Made by a program: the position numbers and the translations under genes. A model generated the notes under the pieces. It made no database searches, was not told where the DNA came from, and saw only the letters and a list, made by a program, of their open reading frames with translations. From Hyphomicrobiales bacterium (lineage in GTDB: Bacteria > Pseudomonadota > Alphaproteobacteria > Rhizobiales > Rhizobiaceae), in assembly GCA_900468285.1 (NCBI GenBank), contig UBTF01000011.1:27644-91643 (forward strand): a stretch of DNA of 64,000 nt, written 5' to 3'. The number at the start of each line of letters is the position of its first letter. The first letter of the stretch is position 1. This document shows, piece after piece, positions 1 through 9,667 of the stretch.

Positions 1-1211
1 TCCGCTTCGTTCGCCCACATGTAGATCTGCACCGGCAGGGCCGTGGACGGATCCATCGGCGTTGTCGGATAATTCGCGACGAAGGCGACCATGCCGATCA
101 GCAGCAGTGGTGCGGTTTCGCCAAGGGCATGTGCCAGGCCGATGATGGTGCCGGTAAGAATGCCGGGCATGGCCAGCGGCAGCACATGGTGGAAAATGGT
201 CTGCATCTTGGATGCGCCAAGGCCCAGAGCCGCAGCGCGGATGGATGGCGGCACCGCCTTCAGCGCCGCACGGGTGGCGATGATGATGGTCGGCAGGGTC
301 ATCAGCGTCAGCACGAAGCCACCGACCAGCGAAGCCGAGCGCGGGAAGCCCATGAAGTTGATGAAGACCGACAGGCCAAGCAGACCGTAAACGATGGACG
401 GTACGGCAGCCAGATTGTTGATGTTGACTTCGATGAGGTCCGTCAGGCGGTTCTTCGGTGCAAACTCTTCCAGATAGATGGAGGCGGCAACACCGATGGG
501 CAGCGAAAGGACCAGAACGATCATCATCATATAGAAGGAGCCGATGAGGGCCACGCCGACACCTGCGGCTTCCGGACGGCTGGATGCGCCGTTGAAGAAG
601 ATGCCGGTGTTGGACTCCTTGGCCAGCTGGCCGGCGTCGGTCAGTTGCTTGACCCATGCGAGCTGCTGATCGGAGATGCGACGGTTCTGTTCGTTGACGG
701 AAACGTCGACCTGACCCTTGACCACGCTGTCGAGATCGCCCGAAGCCAGAAGGGCAACGGTGCGGGTGGTTCCAACGATGCTTGGATCGGCCACAACCAG
801 GTCGCGCAACTGTCCGCGGATGCTGTCGGAGATCAGGGAATTGACGGCCTTCAGGGCATCACGATCATCCAGGGATACGCCGAGCGCCTTTGCCACTGCA
901 TTGCGGGCAACCACGGGATAGTTCGCGGTCATCAGCTTGCCGGGATTCTGGGCACGGACATTGTCCGGGTCGATGATCTGCTGCGAGAACTCGACCGGCA
1001 CGGTGATCATGGTCTGCTGGAATGCCGTATAGCCCTTGCCGACGACCGACCAGAGAAGCAGGAACAGGAACAGCAGGCCGAAGGAAATGGCGGCAAGGCC
1101 GTAGGTGCGGAAGCGGCGCTCGGCTGCGTATCGGCGCTTGATGCCGATATCGCGACGGACCTTCTTCGTTGCGGCTGGGGCGGCAAAGCCCTGGGTAACG
1201 ACCTCGGTCAT
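1..1211 (-). CDS. pstA: Phosphate ABC transporter permease PstA (3' end cut by window edge)
   Basis: This is one of the two membrane subunits of the PstSCAB high-affinity phosphate importer in the inner membrane. The ATG at 1211 overlaps the pstC stop in an ATGA arrangement, which fixes the start. The readable part covers about 403 residues: a cytoplasmic N-terminus, one membrane segment, a long periplasmic insert, then the binding-protein-dependent permease domain with its EAA-type loop (RAALKAVPPSIRAAALGLGA). The length exceeds the roughly 290 residues of enterobacterial PstA because of the periplasmic insert, as is usual in rhizobia. The C-terminus lies beyond base 1. pstB, phoU and phoB would be expected further out, which is inference. 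Confidence 0.93.
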   Translation of the reverse strand, partial: MTEVVTQGFAAPAATKKVRRDIGIKRRYAAERRFRTYGLAAISFGLLFLFLLLWSVVGKGYTAFQQTMITVPVEFSQQIIDPDNVRAQNPGKLMTANYPVVARNAVAKALGVSLDDRDALKAVNSLISDSIRGQLRDLVVADPSIVGTTRTVALLASGDLDSVVKGQVDVSVNEQNRRISDQQLAWVKQLTDAGQLAKESNTGIFFNGASSRPEAAGVGVALIGSFYMMMIVLVLSLPIGVAASIYLEEFAPKNRLTDLIEVNINNLAAVPSIVYGLLGLSVFINFMGFPRSASLVGGFVLTLMTLPTIIIATRAALKAVPPSIRAAALGLGASKMQTIFHHVLPLAMPGILTGTIIGLAHALGETAPLLLIGMVAFVANYPTTPMDPSTALPVQIYMWANEA

Positions 1212-2692
1212 TCGTACTGCTCCCGGTATTTGCGCACGATATAGAGCGCGTAGATATTGAGGCAAAGAGTAATGGCAAAGAGTGTGATGCCGAGCGCAAA
1301 GGCAACGAGCGTCTGCGGCGAGGTGAATTCAAGGTCACCCGTCAGCTGGCTGACGATCTTGACCGTTACCGTCGTCATCGGCTCGAACGGATCGAGCTGA
1401 AGGCGGGCGGCAACGCCTGCGGCCAGAACCACGATCATGGTTTCGCCGATGGCGCGCGACGCGGTCATCAGGATCGCGCCGACGATGCCGGGCAGAGCGG
1501 CAGGCAGAATGACCCGCTTGACCGTTTCCGAACGGGTGGCACCAAGACCGAGCGAACCATCGCGAAGGGCGCGAGGCACGGCGGTGATGATATCATCCGA
1601 AAGCGACGACACGTAGGGGATCAGCATGATGCCCATGACGAAGCCAGCGGTGATGACGCTCTGCGCCTGGATGAAGTTGGTGTAATCACCGGTGGCAAGC
1701 CCGTTGATCTGCGATGAGATGTCGCGAAGGAATGGGCCAACCGTGGTCAGGGCAAAGAAGCCGTAGACGATGGTGGGAATGCCCGCCAGCACTTCGAGAA
1801 GCGGCTTGGCAACCGAGCGGAAGCGCGGCGAAGCGTATTCCGCCATGTAGATGGCCGAGAACAGACCGACAGGAACGGCAACGAGCATCGCGACGAAGCC
1901 GATATAGAGCGTGCCCGCAAGCAACGGCACGAGGCCGAACTGCCCTGCACTCTCGGTCGCGCCAGCGGCGGCAAAGCGCGGGTCCCAGACGGTTCCGAAG
2001 AAGAACTGGTAGGCTGGAACCATGTTGAAGAACTGGATCGCTTCCGTCAGCATCGACAGAACAATGCCGATGGTGGTGAGAATGGCGATGGAGGATGCCA
2101 GCAGCAAAGCCGCCAGAATGACCTTTTCGACATTGTTACGGGCGCGGAAGCGGGGTGCGATACCGCGCAGGGCATAGAGCGCACCGCCAACGGCTGCGCC
2201 CAGCACCACCAGCACCATGCCGATGCGGCTGGCCGCCGTCATGGTATTGAGCGTTTCAGCCGCCTCGACCATGAAGGGCTCCGGATCGCCGGCAATGGCG
2301 ACACCCTTGGACCCCAGAAGCGGACGCAGCGAAGCCGGATCAGCCTTGGCCTGAGCGAACTCTTCTGGTGTCAGCCTTTCAAGACCACGGGCAATCGAGC
2401 CGACCATGCCGTAGCTGAGGCTCTGCTGAGCCTCGGACTGGGACCTGATGTCTTCTGGAAATGCACCGCGCACAGCCGAGGTGATGACCATAGGGCTGAC
2501 GATGAGCCAAACTGCTAAAATAAATGCGGACGGAATAATGGCCCAGATAAGAACATAGGAGCCATGATAACCGGCCCGGGAATGCATGGACGACGGACGA
2601 CCGCCAGCCAGAGCGACAGCACGGCGAGAGCCAAGCACATAGCTGGCTATGCCGATCAGCGCCAATATCAGCAAAAGAATGGATGTGTTCAT
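1208..2692 (-). CDS. pstC: Phosphate ABC transporter permease PstC
   Basis: The 494-residue protein is the second membrane subunit of the phosphate importer. It has an N-terminal membrane segment (about 4-22), a second near 50-75, a variable region to about 180, then the permease domain with AVPRALRDGSLGLGATRSET as the ATPase-contact loop and PAALPGIVGAILMTASRAIG after it. Like PstA it is longer than enterobacterial PstC because of the N-terminal extension. It follows pstS by 275 bp and overlaps pstA by 4 bp, so pstC and pstA are translationally coupled. The hairpin at 2931-2960 may let pstS be expressed above pstCA. Confidence 0.94.
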   Translation of the reverse strand: MNTSILLLILALIGIASYVLGSRRAVALAGGRPSSMHSRAGYHGSYVLIWAIIPSAFILAVWLIVSPMVITSAVRGAFPEDIRSQSEAQQSLSYGMVGSIARGLERLTPEEFAQAKADPASLRPLLGSKGVAIAGDPEPFMVEAAETLNTMTAASRIGMVLVVLGAAVGGALYALRGIAPRFRARNNVEKVILAALLLASSIAILTTIGIVLSMLTEAIQFFNMVPAYQFFFGTVWDPRFAAAGATESAGQFGLVPLLAGTLYIGFVAMLVAVPVGLFSAIYMAEYASPRFRSVAKPLLEVLAGIPTIVYGFFALTTVGPFLRDISSQINGLATGDYTNFIQAQSVITAGFVMGIMLIPYVSSLSDDIITAVPRALRDGSLGLGATRSETVKRVILPAALPGIVGAILMTASRAIGETMIVVLAAGVAARLQLDPFEPMTTVTVKIVSQLTGDLEFTSPQTLVAFALGITLFAITLCLNIYALYIVRKYREQYE

Positions 2693-2854
2693 GGAGACTT
2701 TCCTCGGCGCACCGGAAAATGGATGCGGGATCAGGCAGCTTTAATATTTGCACATCGGATCATCGCAAACAGCCTTGAGCCCGTTTCCGGGAAGCGGTTT
2801 GCGAAAGGTGCCATGTTGCATTTCTCGGCTCAGGCATTCCGGGTTGATACATCG

Positions 2855-2886
2855 TATTTATCGGCCGTTTGGTCATACGATAAATA
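2855..2886. repeat. Inverted repeat in the pstS-pstC gap
   Basis: TATTTATCG at 2855-2863 is repeated inverted as CGATAAATA at 2878-2886 with a 14-base spacer. It lies 163 bp upstream of the pstC start and 69 bp past the pstS stop. It could be a second-promoter operator or an RNA stem; nothing decides between these. Confidence 0.35.
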
Positions 2887-2930
2887 GGAACTGTCAACCC
2901 ACACAGCGCCTTGCCAACAGAAAGATGGAC

Positions 2931-2960
2931 GGAAGGCGCGGCGATGAAGCCGCGCCTTCC
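2931..2960 (-). terminator. Perfect 12-bp hairpin just after pstS
   Basis: GGAAGGCGCGGC (2931-2942) pairs perfectly with GCCGCGCCTTCC (2949-2960) around a 6-base loop, 8 bases past the pstS stop. On the minus strand no good T-run follows, so it fits an mRNA-stabilising or partially terminating hairpin. Such a stem would give more binding protein than permease from one transcript, which is the usual need of an ABC importer. Confidence 0.6.
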
Positions 2961-2967
2961 AGACAGA

Positions 2968-4002
2968 TTACATGATCTTGCCAGCTTCGAACTGAGCGCG
3001 GATTTCCTTGCGCTCGGCTTCCGGTGCAGCAACCAGGCCGTAGTTGGCCAGCGGAGAGTCAGGTCCGATCATCTCGTCAGAGGTGAAGAACTCAACATAT
3101 TCCTTGAGGCCAGGGATAACGCCGACATGTGCCTTCTTGACGTAGAAGAACAGTGGGCGCGAAACAGGGTACTTGCCGCTTGCAACGGTTTCCGTTGTTG
3201 GCACGACGTCGCTGACGGTTGCAACCTTCAGCTTGTCCTTGTTGTTTTCGTAGAATGCCAGGCCGAAGACGCCAAGACCTGTCTTGTTCGCATCGATACG
3301 AGCGAGCGTTTCGGTGTAGTCGCCGTCGATGTCGACTGCCATGCCGTCCTTGCGAACTGCGATGCACTTGGCAGCAGCCTGCTTGGCATCTGGAACCAGA
3401 CCCTTGATGGCGTCGGTTGCGCCAGCTTCCTTGCAGCCGTCAGCCATGATCTTCTCTTCGAAGACTTCGCGTGTGCCGTGCTTGGAACCTGGGATGTAAG
3501 CAGCAATCGCTACATCAGGCAGTTCCTTGTTGATTTCGGACCACTTCTTGTAAGGGTTGGCAACGAGCTTGCCGTCCTTGACGATTTCAGCTGCGAGACC
3601 GAGGTAGAGATCCTTTGGCTCGAGCTTGACGTCCTTGTTGGACTTGTCCATCGCGAAAACGATGCCGTCGTAACCGATCTTGACTTCCTGAACGTCGGTA
3701 ACGCCAGCTGCCTTGCATGCTGCGAGTTCGTCAGCCTTGATCTTGCGCGAAGCGTTTGCAATGTCGATGGTGCCTTCACCAACGCCGGAGCAGAACGCCT
3801 TCAGACCGCCGCCCGTGCCGCCGGACTCAACGACCGGAGCCTTGAAGTCAGGGAAGGTTTCAGCGAAAGTTTCAGCAACGATCTTTGCGTAAGGCAGAAC
3901 GGTGGAGGAACCAGCAACCTGGATCTGGTCGCGAGCAGCGGCGGCGCCTGCGAAGGCAACGGAAGCCACCAGGGCTGCTGCGGACAATTTTACGATATTC
4001 AT
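2968..4002 (-). CDS. pstS: Periplasmic phosphate-binding protein PstS
   Basis: The 344-residue protein binds phosphate in the periplasm and hands it to PstCA. Residues 1-23 are a Sec signal peptide ending AAAA, followed by the mature start RDQIQVAGSSTVLPYAKIVA, which carries the phosphate-binding GSSTV loop. A second binding stretch, ESGGTGGGLKAFCSG, follows near residue 60. The gene sits between phoR (217 bp upstream, same strand) and pstC. A Pho-box-like sequence at 4140-4157 lies about 140 bp upstream of the start. Confidence 0.96.
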   Translation of the reverse strand: MNIVKLSAAALVASVAFAGAAAARDQIQVAGSSTVLPYAKIVAETFAETFPDFKAPVVESGGTGGGLKAFCSGVGEGTIDIANASRKIKADELAACKAAGVTDVQEVKIGYDGIVFAMDKSNKDVKLEPKDLYLGLAAEIVKDGKLVANPYKKWSEINKELPDVAIAAYIPGSKHGTREVFEEKIMADGCKEAGATDAIKGLVPDAKQAAAKCIAVRKDGMAVDIDGDYTETLARIDANKTGLGVFGLAFYENNKDKLKVATVSDVVPTTETVASGKYPVSRPLFFYVKKAHVGVIPGLKEYVEFFTSDEMIGPDSPLANYGLVAAPEAERKEIRAQFEAGKIM

Positions 4003-4139
4003 GTGACTCTCCCGTATGGGGCCCTGTAATGGGCTTTTGTGAACGCTGCCGGCAGTAGCTTTTTACCCGCTGGCCCAATCTGGGCTGCCCCGGCGGCCTC
4101 TTCTTAACCAGTCTTGCCACACCCTTTTATGTCACTTCG

Positions 4140-4157
4140 ATGAAGTATTTGTGACAG
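4140..4157 (-). promoter_or_regulatory. Candidate Pho box upstream of pstS
   Basis: Read on the minus strand the sequence is CTGTCACAAATACTTCAT, matching the PhoB direct repeat CTGTCAT-N4-CTGTCAT at 6 of 7 positions in the first half and 4 of 7 in the second. It is the best such match in the phoR-pstS gap and points toward pstS. PhoB itself is not in the window. Confidence 0.5.
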
Positions 4158-4218
4158 CCTAAGCTTCTGAATAGAAACGCTTTTTTATTTCACAAAATCA
4201 CGTGATACGGGTTTTGTG

Positions 4219-5493
4219 TCAAAAACGCACGGTAAAGTCCGTACCCACCTCAAGTTCCGAGCGGATTATAAGGCGCGCGCGGTGGCGCGTGAGAATATGC
4301 TTGACGATGGCAAGGCCCAGACCCGTGCCTTTTTTGGAGCGACTATCGGCCACGCTGACGCGATAAAACCGCTCGGTCAGACGGGGAACATGCTCTGCCG
4401 GAATGCCAGGCCCCTTGTCGACCACACCGACCTCTACAGGTTTACCGGCTTCGGTCCGCAGGAACACATCGACGACCTTGCCATCCTGACCGTATTTGCA
4501 GGCATTTTCGACGAGGTTCTGGAAGACCTGCACCAGTTCGTCACGGTCTCCCGTCACCTCCACCTTGCCATCGGGTACATGAAGGTTGATCTCGATACCA
4601 AGTTCTTCGGCCAGCGGCAGAAGGCTGTCGCGCACATGGCCCAGAAGCGGGACCAGATCGACTTTCTGGTCGGGTGCAATATTGGCGCGCAGTTCCAGCC
4701 GCGACAGTGACATCAGGTCGTCCACCAGACGGCTCATGCGCGTGGCCTGATCCAGCATGATGCCGAGAAAGCGTTCACGCGCCTTGGGATCATCCCGTGC
4801 CGGTCCCTGCATGGTTTCGATAAAGCCGCGAAGAGACGCAAGCGGCGTACGCAGTTCGTGGCTTGCATTGGCGACGAAATCGCTGCGCATACGGTCTATG
4901 CGGCGAAGCTCCGAAATATCGCGGAAGGAGAGGATGTAAAGCGGTGGCCCGGCCTGCTCCTGCGCCGCGGCAAGCGCTATGCTGACCACAAAGACGCGTT
5001 CTGAAGGCAGACGTTCTGAGTGTTCCACCTGGTTGGGCTGACCGGTGGCAATCGTTTCCCTGATGACATCCAGCAGACCCGGCGAGCGCAGGCGCCCGGA
5101 AATATGCGAGCCCACGGGAAGTGTGCCGAACGCCCGTTCCGCCGCGTTGTTTTCGAAAAGAACGCTGGCATTGCGATCCAGAATGAAGACCGGCGTATCG
5201 AGAACAGCGAGACCTGAGCGAACACCCGAAATATGACTTTCGCTGACAGCCTGCTCCTCATCGATCTCCTGCACGACAGCGCGTTTTGGCGCCTTTGCCA
5301 CCGAGCCCGGGCCGATGGCGAGAATGGCCAGCACGGCCCCGGCCCACAGCGCCAGCGGAACATAGGGTGCGCGCAGCTCCGTCATCGCCACGATTGCCAA
5401 AAGGGTAACGACCAGAATAGGCAACCAGCTACGGCGCAGCCCGCCCCAATATCGCCCAACCGTGCTGCCGCTTTCCGAGACCGCCATTGCCAT
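4219..5493 (-). CDS. phoR: Phosphate regulon sensor histidine kinase PhoR
   Basis: The 424-residue membrane sensor kinase would phosphorylate PhoB when phosphate is scarce. There are two N-terminal membrane segments (about 22-42 and 47-65), a PAS-like region (about 95-195), a HisKA domain with the H-box [19 protein letters not shown] near residue 213, and a catalytic domain with N-box [11 protein letters not shown]1 VVDKGPGIP and G2 GTGLGLAI. Its place directly upstream of pstS in the same direction identifies it as PhoR rather than a generic kinase. Two in-frame ATGs (5493, 5487) are possible starts. Confidence 0.92.
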   Translation of the reverse strand: MAMAVSESGSTVGRYWGGLRRSWLPILVVTLLAIVAMTELRAPYVPLALWAGAVLAILAIGPGSVAKAPKRAVVQEIDEEQAVSESHISGVRSGLAVLDTPVFILDRNASVLFENNAAERAFGTLPVGSHISGRLRSPGLLDVIRETIATGQPNQVEHSERLPSERVFVVSIALAAAQEQAGPPLYILSFRDISELRRIDRMRSDFVANASHELRTPLASLRGFIETMQGPARDDPKARERFLGIMLDQATRMSRLVDDLMSLSRLELRANIAPDQKVDLVPLLGHVRDSLLPLAEELGIEINLHVPDGKVEVTGDRDELVQVFQNLVENACKYGQDGKVVDVFLRTEAGKPVEVGVVDKGPGIPAEHVPRLTERFYRVSVADSRSKKGTGLGLAIVKHILTRHRARLIIRSELEVGTDFTVRF

Positions 5494-5546
5494 CTGCTTT
5501 CCTCTGACGCCGAAAATCAGCGTATCGACCCTTTTACCGCCCTTTC

Positions 5547-5553
5547 ATGACAG
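5547..5553 (-). promoter_or_regulatory. Possible PhoB half-site upstream of phoR
   Basis: CTGTCAT, a perfect PhoB half-site, lies on the minus strand 54 bp upstream of the phoR start. The partner half-site 11 bp away is poor on either side, so this is a weak candidate for autoregulation of phoR. Confidence 0.25.
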
Positions 5554-5689
5554 AGATTCATCACTATGTCTTTTCCACAGCCAGTTCTTTCACGGTTGCG
5601 AAACAGGATTGCAGATATTTCTGGGTCGTCCGCCTCGCAAGCGAGGGGATTTTCATGCCGGTTACAACGGCAGCACAATGGGAGCCACG

Positions 5690-6571
5690 ATGAGCGAAAA
5701 CAGCAAAGACCGTTCAGTCGAACTGCAGATCGACGGAAAGACGCACATATTCAACATCGATGACCCCGTTCTGCCCGACTGGGTCGAGGCGAAGAAACTT
5801 TCGGCCGGTGGTTTTCCCTATGACAAGAAGATGAAACGCGAGGAATACGAAAAGACGCTGGAAGCGTTGCAGATCGAGCTGGTGAAGGTCCAGTACTGGC
5901 TGCAGGCCACGGGCAAGCGCATCATGGCGGTTTTCGAGGGGCGCGACGCCGCAGGAAAGGGCGGCGCGATTTCCGTCGTGAAAGAGTATCTCAATCCGCG
6001 TTATGCGCGCATCGTGGCGCTGACCAAGCCGACGGAGACCGAGCGCGGCCAGTGGTATTTCCAGCGGTACATCTCTCATTTCCCGACGGCAGGCGAATTC
6101 GTGATGTTCGACCGTTCCTGGTACAACCGCGCTGGCGTTGAGCCGGTCATGGGGTTTTGCACGCCGGAAGAACACAAGCGGTTTCTGAAAGAAACGCCGC
6201 GGCTGGAAAAGATGGTGGTGCATGAAGGCACGCATCTGTTCAAGTTCTGGCTGGATACGGGCCGCGAAACCCAGATAGACCGTTTTCATGACCGCCGCCA
6301 CAGCCCTCTCAAGGCGTGGAAGCTTTCCGACATGGACATTGCCGCATTGACCAAGTGGGACGATTACACGGCGATGCGCGATCTCATGCTGGAGAAAACC
6401 CACATAGAAGATGCGCCCTGGACCGTGATCCGCGCTAACGACAAGCGCCGCGCACGGATCAATCTCATCAAGCATATCCTGAAATCGCTGGATTACGAAG
6501 GCAAGGACAAGAAGGCGATTGGCGACATCGATGACAAGATCATCGGCTCCGGCCCCGATTTCCTGAAATAG
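5690..6571 (+). CDS. ppk2: Polyphosphate kinase 2
   Basis: The 293-residue cytoplasmic enzyme transfers phosphate between polyphosphate and nucleoside diphosphates. It shows the PPK2 Walker A (GRDAAGKGG, about 84-92), the Walker B region with [16 protein letters not shown] (about 140-155) and the lid-region arginines ([13 protein letters not shown]). The length matches one-domain PPK2. The ATG at 5690 is preceded by GGGAG at good spacing; ATG 5678 would add four residues. It diverges from phoR, so polyphosphate metabolism sits beside phosphate sensing. Directionality (ATP/GTP making or polyP making) cannot be read from the sequence. Confidence 0.92.
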   Translation: MSENSKDRSVELQIDGKTHIFNIDDPVLPDWVEAKKLSAGGFPYDKKMKREEYEKTLEALQIELVKVQYWLQATGKRIMAVFEGRDAAGKGGAISVVKEYLNPRYARIVALTKPTETERGQWYFQRYISHFPTAGEFVMFDRSWYNRAGVEPVMGFCTPEEHKRFLKETPRLEKMVVHEGTHLFKFWLDTGRETQIDRFHDRRHSPLKAWKLSDMDIAALTKWDDYTAMRDLMLEKTHIEDAPWTVIRANDKRRARINLIKHILKSLDYEGKDKKAIGDIDDKIIGSGPDFLK

Positions 6572-6606
6572 ACGTCCCCGGAAATAGTCGCCTCCTCTTA
6601 AATGAA

Positions 6607-6633
6607 GGTCACAGGAACTTGCTCCCTGTGGCC
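6607..6633. terminator. Hairpin between convergent ppk2 and a hypothetical gene
   Basis: GGTCACAGG pairs with CCTGTGGCC around a 9-base loop with one G-U pair. It lies between the ppk2 stop and the convergent gene's stop. No T-run follows, so termination strength is doubtful. Confidence 0.35.
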
Positions 6634-6653
6634 CTCACCGCCCCGATCGTCCA

Positions 6654-7847
6654 TTATTCGCCCGGCAGGATGCGCGCCGAATAGAGATTGACGGGTCGTC
6701 CATTGCCATCGATATCGCTGTTGATGATGATGCGTCCGGGCGCATTCGGCGCTATCGTCCGGTCAAATGTGACATTGATGAGCATATCCGCACGCTCCGG
6801 CGTTGCCGTGAAGCGATGGCGGGCGCAATTTCCAAGGCTGCCGAAATCGCAGCTTATCGAAAGCTGCGTCTGCCGGTCGCTGGACGATTGCAGGGTCACC
6901 GAAATCGTCGACGACTTTCCGGCCATTTCCCGCAGGACTTCTGTGGGAACGGTGATGCTCACATTGCCATCGCTTTCCGCGACGCGGGATGTCAGGCGGA
7001 CTGCTTTTCCTGCCGGTGTGGAGATTGGCTCAACAGCCGAAAGTGAGCCGGTTTGAAGGCCTGCATTTCCCTGCTCGGCATTGAATACCTCTTCCCAGGC
7101 CTCGGAAAAGCCTCTTCCCGCTTCCAGGCTGGGCTGGGGTGCCGTTTCCGCGCCGGTAAAATCTTCCGATTGAACCTGCGGCGGCGGGTTTGGCACGCTG
7201 GTGTCCCTTTCCGCAGAGCTGAGCAACAGGCCGGAGCTATAGACCCACCATGCGCAAAACCCCAGGAAGGCAAAGAGCGTGAAATAGATGAAGAGGCGGG
7301 CCACAAGTCCCTTCTTGCGGCGCGCCTTGGCTGCACGTTCCGGCTTGAAGGCAAGCGATGCCGCATCCGCCGCGACCGGGGCGGAGCGCGCATCGGGCGC
7401 CATCACGCCGCGCTCGGCGCGAAAGTCGCCCATGTCATCGGTCGACGTATCCGGTTCGCGCGGTTCTCCGCGCACCTCAGCCTCTACCGGCAGAACATCC
7501 TCGTCGTTTTCCACCTGCCGCGTCGGCGCTGCAACCGATGGTCGGACAGGCGGCGGTGGCGGAGCGGCTGCTCTGGCTGCTTCGCGCCGGACATGATCCT
7601 CCACCACGCTCAACAACCGGTTTCGCTCTTCGCCCTCGATGGCATGAATAAGCGTTTCAAGACGCTGGCGCTGCTGCGCAACAACCTCTGGATCTTCTAT
7701 GCCCTGCTTGCGCAGGCCCGCTTCCAGCGCCTGGCGGGAAGACTGATAGATCCTGGCCCTCACCTCGGCACTCGATCTGTCCGATTTTTCGAGGGCATTT
7801 CTGATTGCCGTTTCCAGTCCGCTCACTATCGGTCCTTTTCTTGCCAT
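6654..7847 (-). CDS. Hypothetical single-pass membrane protein with proline-rich linker
   Basis: I do not recognise this 397-residue protein. It has a charged, helical N-terminal part (about 1-105, rich in Arg, Glu and Gln, probably coiled-coil), a proline/alanine linker, a basic cluster followed by one membrane segment (LFIYFTLFAFLGFCAWWVYS, about 187-206), then an acidic Ser/Pro linker and a C-terminal beta-rich domain of about 140 residues with a cysteine pair that would lie in the periplasm. The ATG at 7847 was chosen because the helical domain starts there; an upstream start would add 28 residues that look like translated leader. It converges on ppk2. Confidence 0.75.
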   Translation of the reverse strand: MARKGPIVSGLETAIRNALEKSDRSSAEVRARIYQSSRQALEAGLRKQGIEDPEVVAQQRQRLETLIHAIEGEERNRLLSVVEDHVRREAARAAAPPPPPVRPSVAAPTRQVENDEDVLPVEAEVRGEPREPDTSTDDMGDFRAERGVMAPDARSAPVAADAASLAFKPERAAKARRKKGLVARLFIYFTLFAFLGFCAWWVYSSGLLLSSAERDTSVPNPPPQVQSEDFTGAETAPQPSLEAGRGFSEAWEEVFNAEQGNAGLQTGSLSAVEPISTPAGKAVRLTSRVAESDGNVSITVPTEVLREMAGKSSTISVTLQSSSDRQTQLSISCDFGSLGNCARHRFTATPERADMLINVTFDRTIAPNAPGRIIINSDIDGNGRPVNLYSARILPGE

Positions 7848-8143
7848 CCGAAAGGCTTTTGCGGCATTGCGCCATATGTTTACGATTCGGTAACGTCTCG
7901 CTTGCCCAACCGCAAGAGAAGTATTTGGCAAACGTCAGAATGTCGTGGGAAAACATGCCCGGAACGCACGGCCATAGGCGTATTTGGACGAGCGGGCTTG
8001 TTTTGGGCCTGCCCTTTCATGGGAGATGCATCGGCCATAGCGCACCTGGCACCAACACAAAATCAGCCGCTTTTTTCGCTTTTCAAGGACGCTTGGCTTC
8101 GCTACATCTTACGTGCGCGTAAACGTCATTCATGGGAGGAAAC

Positions 8144-9100
8144 ATGCTGCCGTCCGTCCTCAAGGATAATCTTCGACTGCCGGTGATTGCCTCGCCGCTT
8201 TTCATCATTTCCCACCCGGAATTGACGCTGGCGCAGTGCAAGGCGGGGGTCGTCGGCGCGTTTCCGGCGCTCAATGCCCGCCCCGAAAGCCAGCTGGACG
8301 AATGGCTTTCCATGATGACGGAAGACCTTGCCGCCTATAATGCAGCCAACCCCGAAAAACCGGCCGCACCCTTTGCCGTCAACCAGATCGTCCACACATC
8401 CAACAAGCGGCTGGAGCATGATCTTAGCCTCTGCGTGAAATACAAGGTGCCTGTTGTCATCTCGTCGCTGGGTGCCGTGCCGGAGGTCAATGCCGCCATC
8501 CACTCCTATGGCGGCATCGTGCTGCATGATGTCATCAACAACCGCCACGCCAATTCCGCCATCCGCAAAGGTGCCGACGGGCTGATCGCAGTCGCAACCG
8601 GCGCAGGTGGCCATGCGGGCACGCTTTCGCCCTTCGCGCTGGCGCAGGAAATACGCGAGTGGTTCGATGGCCCCCTGCTTCTGGCAGGTGCCATCGCCAA
8701 TGGCGGCGCGATCCTCGCCGCACAGGCCATGGGCGCAGACATGGCCTATATCGGCTCTCCCTTCATCGCCACGACGGAAGCGCGGGCCAGCGAGGCCTAT
8801 AAGCAGGCCATCGTCGAAGCCAATGCCAATGACATCATCTATTCCAACTATTTCACCGGCATTCACGGCAACTACATGAAATCCTCCATTATCGCCGCCG
8901 GAATGGACCCCGACAATCTGCCCGTGGCCGACCCATCGAAGATGGATTTTGGAGCCGCAACCAGCGGCGCAAAGGCATGGAAAGACATATGGGGCGCAGG
9001 TCAGGGCGTGGGCGCCGTCAAGGCCATCGAACCTGTATCGGCCCTGATCGATCGTCTGGCCGCAGAATACGCCGCAGCCAAGGCGCGGATTTGTGGATAG
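8144..9100 (+). CDS. Nitronate monooxygenase-like FMN enzyme (NPD family)
   Basis: This 318-residue TIM-barrel flavoprotein belongs to the 2-nitropropane dioxygenase/nitronate monooxygenase family, which oxidises alkyl nitronates such as propionate-3-nitronate using FMN and oxygen. Visible features are the N-terminal LPVIASPLFIISHPELTLAQ segment, the FMN phosphate-binding region ATGAGGHAG with the family histidine, and AQAMGADMAYIGSPFIAT near residue 205. GGGAGG (8134-8139) precedes the ATG at 8144 and rules out the in-frame ATG at 8132. It stands alone, so the true substrate is unknown; enoyl reductases of the same fold are an alternative. Confidence 0.85.
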   Translation: MLPSVLKDNLRLPVIASPLFIISHPELTLAQCKAGVVGAFPALNARPESQLDEWLSMMTEDLAAYNAANPEKPAAPFAVNQIVHTSNKRLEHDLSLCVKYKVPVVISSLGAVPEVNAAIHSYGGIVLHDVINNRHANSAIRKGADGLIAVATGAGGHAGTLSPFALAQEIREWFDGPLLLAGAIANGGAILAAQAMGADMAYIGSPFIATTEARASEAYKQAIVEANANDIIYSNYFTGIHGNYMKSSIIAAGMDPDNLPVADPSKMDFGAATSGAKAWKDIWGAGQGVGAVKAIEPVSALIDRLAAEYAAAKARICG

Positions 9101-9226
9101 GTCAGCAAGAAAAGAATGGGGCCGACGGAATTTTATCTCAAGCCCCATTCAAGACTTGAAATCCATCCGCAATGCCTGTATCAGCCCGCCATATCAACCG
9201 CGCCGACACCTTTCGGCAGCCGGTAA

Positions 9227-9302
9227 GCCGCTTTAGCTCAGGTGGTAGAGCACATCATTCGTAATGATGGGGTCGCAGGTTCGAGTCCTGCAAGCGGCAC
9301 CA
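9227..9302 (+). tRNA. tRNA-Thr (CGT)
   Basis: The 76 bases fold as a complete cloverleaf: acceptor GCCGCTT/AAGCGGC, D-arm GCTC/GAGC, anticodon stem CATCA/TGATG with loop TTCGTAA (anticodon CGT, reads ACG), T-arm GCAGG/CCTGC with TTCGAGT, discriminator A and encoded CCA. An AT-rich islet starts directly downstream. Confidence 0.97.
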
Positions 9303-9418
9303 TTTTTCTTTCTCTTAAATGTCCAGACTGACACAAGCCGGATCGCGCACAATATTGACATTGGACGTATCTGCACCTTAGTTTGATTTTAACGTTGGCT
9401 CAGTATAGGAGACTGACG

Positions 9419-9667
9419 ATGAGCAAAGCGATAAAAAAAACCGTCTACCGCACCGCCTTGAAGAACAAGCAACGGTCAATTGGACTTGCTGGCGGGTTTG
9501 TTATGGGCCTTGCATCTATGCTAGTGCTGGCTGGACCTGAGCGCAAAACGTTACGCAAAACCAAAGAAGGGTCAGCAAAAGCCTTACGCGGCGATTTTGT
9601 TCGAATTGGCATGGACATGCGTAAAGCAGCAGCGACAATTATTGAGCATGAAAAAACCTCCCGCTAA
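9419..9667 (+). CDS. Small membrane protein of an AT-rich islet
   Basis: This unrecognised 82-residue basic protein has one hydrophobic segment (about 23-40, SIGLAGGFVMGLASMLVLAG) between Lys/Arg-rich tails. The ATG at 9419 is preceded by AGGAGACTGACG. Its 3' end overlaps the next gene by 20 bp, so the two probably form one unit. Base composition is visibly more AT-rich than neighbouring genes, which together with the position after a tRNA gene suggests acquired DNA. Confidence 0.55.
   Translation: MSKAIKKTVYRTALKNKQRSIGLAGGFVMGLASMLVLAGPERKTLRKTKEGSAKALRGDFVRIGMDMRKAAATIIEHEKTSR

Noticed and set aside
129..1244. 371-residue plus-strand open frame
   Set aside because: It is antisense to pstA, whose permease motifs are clear; the translation is low-complexity and has no domain.
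2911..4029. 372-residue plus-strand open frame
   Set aside because: It lies opposite pstS and is an artefact of pstS codon use; PstS has signal peptide and family motifs.
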